Shown here piece by piece: positions 1-7,200 of a stretch of 7,448 nucleotides of DNA (position 1 is its first letter; each line of letters begins with the position of its first letter). The translations under genes were made by a program, and so were the position numbers. The stretch comes from CAYJAD01 sp964372165 (GTDB lineage Bacteria; Desulfobacterota; Desulfovibrionia; Desulfovibrionales; Desulfovibrionaceae), in the NCBI GenBank assembly GCA_964372165.1, contig CAYJPT010000114.1:1-7448 (forward strand). Reading direction: 5' to 3'. The notes under the pieces were generated by a model. It had not been told where the DNA came from and ran no database searches. It saw only the letters and a program-made list of their open reading frames with translations.

Positions 1-170
1 GTCAGCGTTGGCACTAGCCAATGCGACCAAAAATCAAGAGTAGAGCTAGCTTTGCTTGCCCGTTAAGCGATTGATTTTTGTGCCTTTTGCTCTGCACATT
101 GTATTTTGCCATTGAAGTAATTTTGTAAAATTTAACAGCAAAATTATATTTGAAAATAATTGTGCAGAGC
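1..170 (-). repeat. Hairpin-led repeat, copy C (runs off the left edge)
   Basis: Read on the minus strand, this begins with a perfect 10-bp inverted repeat (170-161 with 98-89, GCTCTGCACA/TGTGCAGAGC). A weaker stem, 144-138 with 109-103, is nested inside it. One base later comes AAAGGCACA (87-79), then CGCTTAAC (69-62), then AGTGCCAACGCTG (15-3). The same blocks occur in the same order on the plus strand at 282-290, 301-308 (CACTTAAC) and 346-358 (AGTGCCTACGCAG, 11 of 13 identical). A further perfect 10-bp inverted repeat, CAAAAATCAA/TTGATTTTTG, lies at 28-37 and 71-80. I infer a diverged copy of an interspersed structured repeat. It could instead be a small RNA or the tail of a gene beyond the edge. 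Confidence 0.45.
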
Positions 171-253
171 TTTCCTTTTAGGAATAACCACAAAAGTACG
201 GCAATTGATTATTTAATAAGTAGTAGAATTTGAAAAACACTTTATAGTATTTT

Positions 254-281
254 AAGTTGACATCACTAATGTCAACTTTTT
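254..281 (+). terminator. Perfect hairpin followed by five T's
   Basis: AAGTTGACAT and ATGTCAACTT form a 10-bp stem around a CACTA loop. On the plus strand a run of T's at 277-281 overlaps and follows the stem. The shape fits a Rho-independent terminator, but the stem is AT-rich and no plus-strand gene upstream is convincing. It is also the leading hairpin of repeat copy A, so it may have another role. Confidence 0.3.
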
Positions 282-361
282 AAAGGCACACTTGCTCCGT
301 CACTTAACAGCGCAAATAAATTACGTTTATACCCTAAAGGGCACAAGTGCCTACGCAGTGG
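254..361 (+). repeat. Hairpin-led repeat, copy A
   Basis: This begins with a perfect 10-bp stem with a 5-nt loop (254-263 with 269-278), then AAAGGCACACT at 282-292, CGCAAATAAATTACGT at 311-326 and GGGCACAAGTGCCTAC at 339-354. Copy B on the minus strand has the same order: a hairpin at once followed by the identical AAAGGCACACT (599-589), CGCAAAAAAACGT (567-555) and GGGCATAATTGCCTAC (524-509, 14 of 16 identical). In copy A the 284-289 segment can also pair with 347-352, and a small CCCT/AGGG stem sits at 332-341. Hairpin sequences differ between copies while their position is kept, as expected if structure matters. No promoter was recognised. Confidence 0.5.
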
Positions 362-418
362 TTGATTGTTCGTTCAGTCAACCTAGTAATTTCAACTAAA
401 ATTACTATATTTGTTTTT
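360..418 (+). other. Two abutting hairpins with a T-rich tail
   Basis: The first hairpin pairs 360-368 with 375-383 (outer GGTTGA/TCAACC perfect, one G-T wobble, loop TTCGTT). The second starts at the next base and pairs 384-392 with 399-407 (TAGTAATTT/AAATTACTA, loop CAACTA). On the plus strand TATTTGTTTTT follows. This could end a plus-strand transcript passing through repeat copy A, or simply be part of the repeat cluster. Confidence 0.35.
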
Positions 419-448
419 CAAAAAGTCAAATTAGTCAATGAACACTAT

Positions 449-641
449 ATTAAGAAAACGCTGATTAAATCAACAAGTCAAAAAACATATTGTGCGTTTT
501 CTTACAAAGTAGGCAATTATGCCCACTTTGCACGCCGAATGAGAGCAAAAAACCACGTTTTTTTGCGTCCCACAGGGCGAATGAAGGCAGTGTGCCTTTC
601 TGATTTATTTTGCTTGCAGAATAAATCAGCATTTCCCTAAT
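449..641. repeat. Possible MITE-like element with imperfect terminal inverted repeats
   Basis: The segment 449-466 and the reverse complement of 624-641 match at 15 of 18 positions (shared ATTA and GCTGATT, with all differences being transitions). Similarity fades but continues inwards through CAAG and CAAAA blocks. Between these ends lie further stems: 451-461 with 494-504 (11 bp, perfect), 505-530, 545-566, 583-599 and 600-629. Repeat copy B lies inside. The right end covers the livF stop codon. I saw no clear target-site duplication, so mobility is a guess. The alternative is two facing copies of a shorter palindromic repeat. Confidence 0.4.
505..629 (-). repeat. Hairpin-led repeat, copy B
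   Basis: On the minus strand, directly after livF, comes a hairpin pairing 629-620 with 609-600 (10 bp perfect, extended inside by TGC/GCA). The next base starts AAAGGCACACT (599-589), identical to copy A at 282-292. A short AAGGCA/TGCCTT hairpin sits at 584-598. Then come CGCAAAAAAACGT (567-555), a GCAAAAAA/TTTTTTGC stem (545-552 with 559-566) and a strong hairpin at 505-530 (CAAAGT/ACTTTG plus GGCA/TGCC, one mismatch, 4-nt loop) containing the third shared block. The first hairpin is well placed to protect or end the liv message, but no U-run follows it. Confidence 0.5.
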
Positions 642-1353
642 GCCCACCACCAAGGTATGCATCCCTAACAGTAGGATTGTTTAGCAAGGCATCGGCTTTA
701 TCTTCCATAACAACATTTCCAACTTCAAGCACATAACCACGAGTTGCAAGCTTTAGTGCTGCTCGTGCATTTTGCTCAACTAAAACCACTGTCACACCTC
801 TTTTATTAATGGTGCGAATTGTCTCAAAAATTGATGCGACCAATAAGGGAGCTAGTCCCAAAGAAGGCTCATCCAATAATAAAAGACGTGGTTGCCCCAT
901 TAAGGCACGACCAATGGCAAGCATTTGCTGCTCACCACCTGACAATGTTCCGGCAAGTTGGCGTTGACGTTCTTCAAGCCTTGGAAATAGTTCAAAAATC
1001 CATTCTAATGTCTTAGCAATTTTATCTTTATCGCTAATGGTGAAAGCACCTAGTTTTAAATTACCAAGCACACTCATGGTTCCAAATACACGGCGTCCTT
1101 CAGGGGATTGTGTAATGCCTTTTTTAACAATATCGTCGCTTTGTAAAGTATGCAAAGGGTTTCCTTCAAATATAATTTCGCCCTTCTGCACTCTTTGCAA
1201 ACCGCTTATCGTTTGCATGGTTGTGGTTTTGCCAGCCCCATTAGCACCTAGTATAGTAACAATTTCACCTTCTTCCACTTTAAGACTTATGCCATGCAAA
1301 GCTTCCACTTGACCATAATTTACATATACATCATTTAATTCCAAAAGAGCCAT
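637..1353 (-). CDS. livF: High-affinity branched-chain amino acid ABC transporter, ATPase LivF
   Basis: This is the second ATPase of a LivFGHM-type importer, hydrolysing ATP on the cytoplasmic face of the LivHM pore. In its 238 residues I see Walker A GANGAGKT (36-43), the LivF-style QSPEGRRVF segment (82-90) carrying the Q-loop, signature LSGGEQQ (137-143), and Walker B LLLLDEP (157-163) with catalytic Glu162. VEQNA (192-196) puts Gln where most ABC proteins have the switch His, which is normal for LivF. I chose the ATG at 1353 because a GGGAG ribosome site lies 8 nt upstream and MALLELNDVYVNYG matches family starts. ATGs at 1371 and 1368 lie inside livG without a ribosome site. The gene is last in the operon, one base after livG. 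Its end, AYLGGGH, is slightly longer than the usual AYLGG-type end, and the stop lies in a repeat. Confidence 0.95.
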   Translation of the reverse strand: MALLELNDVYVNYGQVEALHGISLKVEEGEIVTILGANGAGKTTTMQTISGLQRVQKGEIIFEGNPLHTLQSDDIVKKGITQSPEGRRVFGTMSVLGNLKLGAFTISDKDKIAKTLEWIFELFPRLEERQRQLAGTLSGGEQQMLAIGRALMGQPRLLLLDEPSLGLAPLLVASIFETIRTINKRGVTVVLVEQNARAALKLATRGYVLEVGNVVMEDKADALLNNPTVRDAYLGGGH

Positions 1354-1354
1354 A

Positions 1355-2125
1355 TTACCAACTCCCATCATCCACGCCGAGATAAGCCTCGATTACAGCT
1401 TTATTATTTCGTATATTTTCCGGCACATCTCTGGCAATTACACAACCGTTTTCAAGAACAATGAGCTCATGGCAAATATGCATAACCAAACGCATGTCAT
1501 GCTCAATAAGTAGCACTGTAATACCACGCTTGCGTATAGAATGAATAAGTTCCATAAGTTCGGCTGTTTCTTGCTCGTTCATACCACCTGCAGGTTCATC
1601 CAAAATAAGTAATTCTGGGTCAGAAGCAAGAGCACGCGCAATTTCAAGCAAGCGTTGTTTACCATAAGCAAGACTGCCAGCTGGTTCAGCATAAAGCTCT
1701 TCAATACCAACAAAGGCTAATTCCTGCATTGCTCGATCAAAAGCTGCTTTTTCTTCACGACGTTGCCAAGGCAAACGTAACATAGATGACACAACACCTG
1801 ATGTCATACGACAGTGATGTCCAGCCAATACATTTTCAACTGCTTGCATACGCTGAAAAAGGCGAATACTTTGGAAAGTTCGTGCAATACCTTTTTTAAC
1901 AAGTTGATATGAAGGGACACCGGTTATACGCTCTGTCTTAAAATAAATATCACCTTTTTCGGGGCGATAGTTACCGGTAATACAGTTAAACACCGTGGTT
2001 TTACCCGCACCATTTGGGCCAATCAAGCCAACAATATTGCCCCTTGCAACATCAAAGCTAACCTCTTGCATAGCAGTCAGCCCACCAAAAACCTTGGTCA
2101 CACTGGCAAGTCGCAACAAACTCAT
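1355..2125 (-). CDS. livG: High-affinity branched-chain amino acid ABC transporter, ATPase LivG
   Basis: This is the first ATPase of the importer and partner of LivF. The 256 residues show Walker A GPNGAGKT (36-43), Q-loop Gln85 in RTFQSIRLF, the LivG-specific insertion of about 110-148, signature LAYGKQRLLEIARAL (152-166), Walker B LLILDEP (172-178) with Glu177, and switch His209 in IEHDM. The length is usual for LivG. The ATG at 2125 overlaps the livM stop as ATGA and has a near-perfect GGAGGT ribosome site (2136-2131) 5 nt away, the best one in the operon. The stop at 1355-1357 is one base before the livF ATG. The YG form of the signature is common in LivG. It acts at the inner face of the cytoplasmic membrane. 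Confidence 0.96.
   Translation of the reverse strand: MSLLRLASVTKVFGGLTAMQEVSFDVARGNIVGLIGPNGAGKTTVFNCITGNYRPEKGDIYFKTERITGVPSYQLVKKGIARTFQSIRLFQRMQAVENVLAGHHCRMTSGVVSSMLRLPWQRREEKAAFDRAMQELAFVGIEELYAEPAGSLAYGKQRLLEIARALASDPELLILDEPAGGMNEQETAELMELIHSIRKRGITVLLIEHDMRLVMHICHELIVLENGCVIARDVPENIRNNKAVIEAYLGVDDGSW
1362..1366 (-). promoter_or_regulatory. livF ribosome binding site
   Basis: GGGAG on the minus strand, inside the last codons of livG, is 8 nt from the ATG at 1353. It decides that start over the in-frame ATGs at 1371 and 1368. Confidence 0.6.
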
Positions 2126-3108
2126 GATTTACCTCCAGAGTCCACAGGCGGAGGGTTTTTTGCACTACCGTCTTTATTAAAAAAGTTTACTTTATATTTG
2201 TAAAATGCCGGCGGAAATAAACCCTGCGGACGCCAAATCATCATAACCATCATAGCAAGACCAAAAATCAACATACGCGCATTAGAAAATTCACGTAGAA
2301 GTTCAGGCAATCCTATAAATATAAACGTACTAATAAGTACACCTAGCTGACTACCACCACTCAAAATAACTACAGCAAATATAACTACTGACTCAGTAAA
2401 GGAAAAAGACTCAGGTGTTACTATAGTCATTTTAGCTGCAAAAACATTACCAGCAGTACCAGCCCAACATGCACCGATAATAAAAGCAATAAGCTTATAT
2501 TTAGCTACGTTTACACCACAGCCATTGGCTGCAACATCGTCGTCGCGTATGTAGTTTAGGGCACGACCAAAGCGAGATTTAGCAAGCCATGCAAAAAACA
2601 ACACACTAAAAGCAACGCCACCCCAAACAAAATAATAAAAATTGGTTGGGCTAACTATTCTAAAACCAAATAGCTGTGGACGAGAAATACCAAAAATACC
2701 ATTGGCACCACCAAAAATACCGCCAACATCATTAATGAGGGTAAGCCGCACAATTTCCACAATGCCAATTGTCACAATAAGCAAATAGTCACCGCGTAAA
2801 TGTATAATCGGTCTTGCAACAATAAGTGCAAATAAACCTGCAGCTACACCAGCAATAGGCAAAAGGTAAAGCACCGGAATGCCATACATAGTATTTAATA
2901 TTGCTGTGGTATAAGCACCAATGGCAAAAAAAGCCGCATGACCCATATGAAAAAGTCCAGCTTGACCAAGAATGACGTTTAATGAAAGTGCAAGCCAAGC
3001 ATAAAGACCGATATTAACACATACATCAATCCAATATTTATTAGCCACAAGCGGCAAAAAAGTAATGCCTACAATGAGAATGCCGTAAAGAATGTGTCGT
3101 TTGTTCAT
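2122..3108 (-). CDS. livM: Branched-chain amino acid ABC transporter, permease LivM
   Basis: This integral membrane permease forms the transport pore with LivH. The 328 residues are strongly hydrophobic, with several membrane segments by eye (for example about 7-25, 30-50, 58-75, 80-100 and 110-130, plus others after 160). Family landmarks are LSLNVILGQAGLFHMGHAAF near residue 42, LRGDYLLIVTIGIVEIVRL near 104, the cytoplasmic RDDDVAANGCGVNVAKYK loop that docks the ATPases near 189, and GGSQLGVLISTFIFIGLPELLRE near 250. A hydrophilic tail of about 25 residues (from YKYKVNFF) ends the protein. The start overlaps the livH stop as ATGA with only a weak ribosome site, so it is probably translationally coupled to livH. 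Confidence 0.95.
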   Translation of the reverse strand: MNKRHILYGILIVGITFLPLVANKYWIDVCVNIGLYAWLALSLNVILGQAGLFHMGHAAFFAIGAYTTAILNTMYGIPVLYLLPIAGVAAGLFALIVARPIIHLRGDYLLIVTIGIVEIVRLTLINDVGGIFGGANGIFGISRPQLFGFRIVSPTNFYYFVWGGVAFSVLFFAWLAKSRFGRALNYIRDDDVAANGCGVNVAKYKLIAFIIGACWAGTAGNVFAAKMTIVTPESFSFTESVVIFAVVILSGGSQLGVLISTFIFIGLPELLREFSNARMLIFGLAMMVMMIWRPQGLFPPAFYKYKVNFFNKDGSAKNPPPVDSGGKS

Positions 3109-4010
3109 AGCTTATCAGCCACCCTTTCGCCCAAAATACCTGTTGGACGAACAATAAGTATACAAATAAGTACGCCAAAAGCGATTACATCTTTCCATGC
3201 AGCAGCAATATAGGCCGCACTCATGGCTTCAATAACACCAAGCAAGAGACCGCCAAGCATGGCACCAGGTATATTGCCAATGCCCCCCAAAATGGCTGCA
3301 GTAAATGCTTTTAGGCCGTAGGTCCAGCCCATAACAAAATCAATTTGTCCATAATACATACCAACCATCATGCCTGCTGCCCCACCAAGACCTGGCCCAA
3401 TCATAAAGACTATGGATATGATGCGATTTACATTGATACCCATAAGCCTTGCAGCACCTTGGTCAATGGAAACAGCTCGCATTGCAGCACCTGTGCGTGT
3501 GCGGTGCACAAAAAGATACAAAGCAAGCATAAGAATGAAAGATGTAAAAATTACTAGAAGTCTAATGCCGGGAACTTCCCAAGACCCAAAGCTTACGGTA
3601 AATGATGGTCGAGCAACTTCAGGATACACAAAGAATCGTGCACCATAAATGAGCATAATGGCATTTTGAAAGAATATTGATGCCCCAAGTGCAGACACCA
3701 CAGCCGAAAGTCTGCTGGCACTACGCAAAGGACGATAAGCCACACGCTCAAGCATAAAACCTACCAGACCTACAAAGATGGTCACCATGACAAAGACCAA
3801 TAATATGGCAACCTCCACTGGCAAAGCTCCTGCAAGACCTGCACTGACTAAAAGCGTCATTCCACAGTAAGCTCCAATGGTAAATAAATCACCATGCGCA
3901 AAGTTAATAAGTTTTAATATGCCATAAACCATAGTGTACCCAAGCGCAACCAACGCATAAATACTACCCACGGCAAGGCCATTTATTAACTGCTGGATAA
4001 AATCACCCAT
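3105..4010 (-). CDS. livH: Branched-chain amino acid ABC transporter, permease LivH
   Basis: First gene of the liv operon and the second pore subunit. Its 301 residues, close to the family's usual length, begin MGDFIQQLINGLAVGSIYAL, a standard LivH opening. They contain the family motif GYTMVYGILKLINFAHGD (about 25-42) and the C-terminal AAILGGIGNIPGAMLGGLLLG segment (about 235-255), with about eight membrane segments by eye. I start it at the ATG at 4010. AAGG (4023-4020) lies 9 nt upstream, whereas the upstream in-frame TTG (4019) and GTG (4016) leave no room for it. In E. coli a periplasmic binding protein gene (livK) precedes livH. Here the preceding gene is putA, so the substrate-binding partner is not in the window and specificity cannot be read directly. 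Proline uptake is one inference. Confidence 0.95.
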   Translation of the reverse strand: MGDFIQQLINGLAVGSIYALVALGYTMVYGILKLINFAHGDLFTIGAYCGMTLLVSAGLAGALPVEVAILLVFVMVTIFVGLVGFMLERVAYRPLRSASRLSAVVSALGASIFFQNAIMLIYGARFFVYPEVARPSFTVSFGSWEVPGIRLLVIFTSFILMLALYLFVHRTRTGAAMRAVSIDQGAARLMGINVNRIISIVFMIGPGLGGAAGMMVGMYYGQIDFVMGWTYGLKAFTAAILGGIGNIPGAMLGGLLLGVIEAMSAAYIAAAWKDVIAFGVLICILIVRPTGILGERVADKL

Positions 4011-4019
4011 GCACACCAA

Positions 4020-4023
4020 CCTT
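4020..4023 (-). promoter_or_regulatory. livH ribosome binding site
   Basis: AAGG on the minus strand is 9 nt from the ATG at 4010. It favours that ATG over the TTG and GTG codons 9 and 6 bases upstream. Confidence 0.5.
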
Positions 4024-4080
4024 AGCTATAGTTTTCAAATAAATTACTACATCTTCAACAAATTTTAATATTTTACATTA

Positions 4081-4165
4081 ATGACCCAATTGTACTCGAA
4101 TTATATTTAGGTAAACATGTATAAACCCATCAGCCTTACCTAAAAAACGAGTATCAATTGGTCAT
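4081..4165. repeat. 85-bp bulged palindrome between putA and livH
   Basis: The outer arms pair as ATGACC (4081-4086) with 4160-4165, AATTG (4088-4092) with 4155-4159, and TACTCG (4093-4098) with 4148-4153. That is 17 pairs with only C4087 and T4154 unpaired. Inside is a perfect 9-bp stem, TTTAGGTAA (4106-4114) with 4136-4144. TTTTAATAT occurs as a direct repeat on both sides (4063-4071 and 4175-4183), nine bases from each end. It could be a small transposon-derived element, an operator region for liv, or a structured leader or terminator between putA and livH. No U-run follows it on the minus strand, which argues against a plain terminator. Confidence 0.6.
4100..4105 (-). promoter_or_regulatory. 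Candidate -10 box for the liv operon
   Basis: A perfect TATAAT on the minus strand, 90 bases before the livH ATG, sits within the inner part of the palindrome. No good -35 hexamer is present at 16-18 nt (GGTTTA or GGGTTT at best), so it would be weak or activator-dependent. It may be chance in AT-rich DNA. Confidence 0.3.
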
Positions 4166-4168
4166 ATT

Positions 4169-4202
4169 TAATCTTTTTAATATGGTAAAAATACCAAGAT
4201 TA
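4169..4202 (-). other. Small stem-loop over the putA stop codon
   Basis: On the minus strand TAATCT (4202-4197, including the TAA stop) can pair with AGATTA (4174-4169). TGGTA (4196-4192) pairs with TACCA (4187-4183) around a TTTT loop. No T-run follows, so this is not a typical Rho-independent terminator. It may protect the 3' end of putA mRNA or be chance. Confidence 0.25.
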
Positions 4203-7200
4203 TGCAGTCCAGTCGTCATCTTCTTCTACAGGTGCAAAACCACGACGCATGGTATTTTCTGTAATGACTCGTGGATCCATAAAGTGAAGTAGGTAGTCAG
4301 GGCCACCAGCCTTAGTACCAACACCTGACATACGTGCCCCACCAAAAGGTTGGCGCTCTACCAATGCACCTGTATTATTACGATTAAGGTACAAGTTCCC
4401 TACACGGAACTTTTGGCGTGCTTTATCCAAGTTTTTAGGTGAGCGACTAAACACACCACCAGTTAGGGCAAAGCGTGTGCTATTTGCAAGCTCAATGGCA
4501 TTGTCAAAGTCTGTAGCGCGCATAATAGCAAGCACAGGGCCAAACACTTCTTCTTGTGCAATACGGTGCTCAGGTTTAATACCATCAACAATAGTAATAG
4601 GAACCCAATATCCTTCACCTTCTGGAACGGGGCTCTTATAAAGTAATTTACCTTCTTGCTCAGCAATGGCAGCATATTCTAAAACATTTTTCTGTGCCGC
4701 ACCATCTGCCACAGCTCCCATGGCATAAGTACAATCTTCAGCCGGGCCAACAAGCATAGCCTTTGCACCTTCAACCAAGCGCTCAACAGCCTTATCATAA
4801 ATTGCATCGGTAATAATTAAGCGCGAACAAGCCGAGCATTTTTGCCCTTGGAAGGCAAAAGCTGAGTATAATACGTGAGGCACGGCTTCATCAAGATCAG
4901 CATCATCATCGATAATAATGGCGTTTTTCCCACCCATTTCAGAGATGACCTTCTTAACATTAGCTTGTGTTGGGCTGGTTTTTCCAGCTTTTTCTACAAT
5001 ACGTAAACCTACTTCCATAGATCCTGTAAATGCTATGCAGCTAATGTCAGGATGCTCAACCAAATAATCTCCCATAACTGATCCGCGCCCTGGAAGGTAG
5101 TTAAAGACACCAGCAGGTAAACCAGCCTCTTCAAATATTTCAACAATTTGGTGACCAATAATACCTGTAATATTTGCAGGTTTATAAATTACTGGATTAC
5201 CTGCAACTATGGCAGCTGATGCCATACCCAAACTAATAGCCAATGGGAAATTCCAAGGAGCAATTACAGCTGTGATTCCCTTAGGATCATACATATAATG
5301 GTTCAATTCGCCAGGAGCGTTGCCCATACGACGCGGTTTGGATAAGCGTTGCATTTCACGAGCATAATACTCTAAAAAGTCAATGGCTTCTGCAACGTCA
5401 GCTTGTGCCTGATCCCACTGTTTGCCTACTTCTAAAACCTGCCAAGCCGAAAGCTCATATAGACGTCTACGTGCAATTGCAGCAGCCTTTATTAAATACT
5501 TGGCACGCTCCACCGGTGCTGTATCGCGCCATGCAGGATAAGCCTCACGAGCAGCAGCCATGGCCATATCGACTTCAGCAATGCCACCTTGGCAAACTTG
5601 CCCAAGCACTTCTGATGGTTTTGAAGGATTAACTGTAGGTATGCGATCTGCTACTTCAACATTTTTACCACCAATGTACAAAGGATAAACTTTGCCTAAG
5701 GCGTTAGCACGAATCTTTGCAATTTCAGCTGGAAAAACTGCACGATGATCTGCACGGGTAAAGTCAACCATAGGTTCATTCACAAATGGACCAAAACCAT
5801 CCACCTGCGGCGCAGCTTTTTTATTTTTTTCACGTTCTGCACGTTCACGTTCAACAGTCTTATGTGGATCTTCAAGTAGTTTTTCAAGGCTTGCTTCTTC
5901 TACAAAGCTTTGACGCAAAAATGACTCATTAGCAGTATTTTCTAAAAGCCTGCGCACTAAGTATCCCATACCAGGTACCATGTCACCATATGGACAATAC
6001 AAACGTACTCGACCTGCAATCTTCAAAATACCTCTGCGCACTGGCTCAGCCATGCCGTATAATACTTGAAACTCATAACGAGAATCATCAACATTTAGCT
6101 CTTTGGCTATTTCCAAAACTGCAGAGATAGTGCGCACATTATGTGAAGCACAAGCAAAATGACATATGTCATTATTTTTTAATATATTATATGATATACG
6201 TTCAAAACAGGCATCACTTTCAGCCTTGATAGTCCATACAGGTACCTCCCAGCCCATTTGCTTGGCCTTTACCACTTCGTAATCCCAATATGCACCTTTT
6301 ACCAAACGTATAGAAATTTGAGTCTTGTTTGCTCTGGCCCAAGCAATTAACTCTTCTGTATCTTTCTCGGCATCTTTCAAATAAGCTTGTAATACTATAC
6401 CGATATGTGGGTAATCTTTAAATTCAAGCTTTAGACGGCGGTATACTTCAAGCGTAATATCCTTATGCTTATAAGATTCCATATCAATACAGAAAAAAGC
6501 ATTCAGTTCAACAGCACGCTTACAAATACGGCGCGCTTGATCTAATATACCAACAACTGATCCTTCAAAATCTTGCGGATTGGCAAGACAGAAAGTCGCT
6601 GTTGGCTTAATGGCAATATTTATTTTAGGTGCATGCCCCCAATCTTCTTTTTGCTTAGGGTCATTACCAAGAGCATCCCATGAGTTGTAATCTTTTTCCA
6701 AGGCATCCAAAAGCTCAAGGTATGTATTAACATATACTTCAGCCTCAGCATGAGAAAGTGTTGCCTCACCAAGCACATCAACTACTGCCGCAAAACCATC
6801 TTTGCGCAATTTTTTCATATTCTTAACAGCATCTGTAGTTTGTTCACCTACAATAAACTGCTTTGCCATCTCATGAATATTGCCAGAAATAAATTTGTTG
6901 AGCATACCGCCACCCAAGGACCCAAGCATACCGGCAACTTTTGCACCAGTTGATAAAAAAGCTGGCATGTCTTTTTCATCGCCAAAATATTCCCGAATAT
7001 GGTCAGTCAAAAGTTTGGGGGTAGTTAGCGAAGGAAAAGTATCAACAAAACGAAATATTTGAACTTTGAATTGTTCATTTTGCATGCTCCAGTCCATAAC
7101 CTTGCCCATCCAAGCTGCTTTATTAAAAAGCGAAGGTTTTTCACCAGATATACTTGCAAACATTTCCTTGCCGCGCTCAATAGCTTTTGCATTGGTACTT

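Noticed and set aside
2..43. Possible 3' end of a plus-strand gene (frame ending at TAG 41-43, reading SALALANATKNQE)
   Set aside because: Only 13 codons are visible, and the stretch overlaps blocks shared with the other repeat copies, so it is more simply read as repeat sequence.
1..640. CRISPR array or tRNA genes in the repeat-rich left end
   Set aside because: Repeat copies are inverted, diverged and irregularly spaced, unlike CRISPR. No cloverleaf with the conserved T-loop was found.
347..662. Open frames of 97 codons (plus, 347-640) and 65 codons (minus, 465-662)
   Set aside because: Both run through the hairpin cluster. The plus one starts between repeats without a ribosome site, and the minus one begins inside livF in another frame. 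Composition looks repeat-derived and no domain is seen.
772..786. Missing switch histidine in LivF (Gln194)
   Set aside because: VEQNA at this place is the normal LivF family form, not a defect.
1354..1371. Longer livF start at ATG 1371
   Set aside because: It has no ribosome site and would overlap livG by 17 bases, while the ATG at 1353 has GGGAG at 8 nt and gives a family-like N-terminus.
1654..1672. Non-standard ABC signature (LAYGKQ) in LivG as a sign of lost activity
   Set aside because: LivG proteins commonly have a YG-type signature, and Walker A, Walker B Glu and switch His are all intact.
4011..4019. TTG start for livH at 4019
   Set aside because: The AAGG ribosome site would touch the start codon. 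The ATG at 4010 has a proper spacing and matches LivH N-termini.
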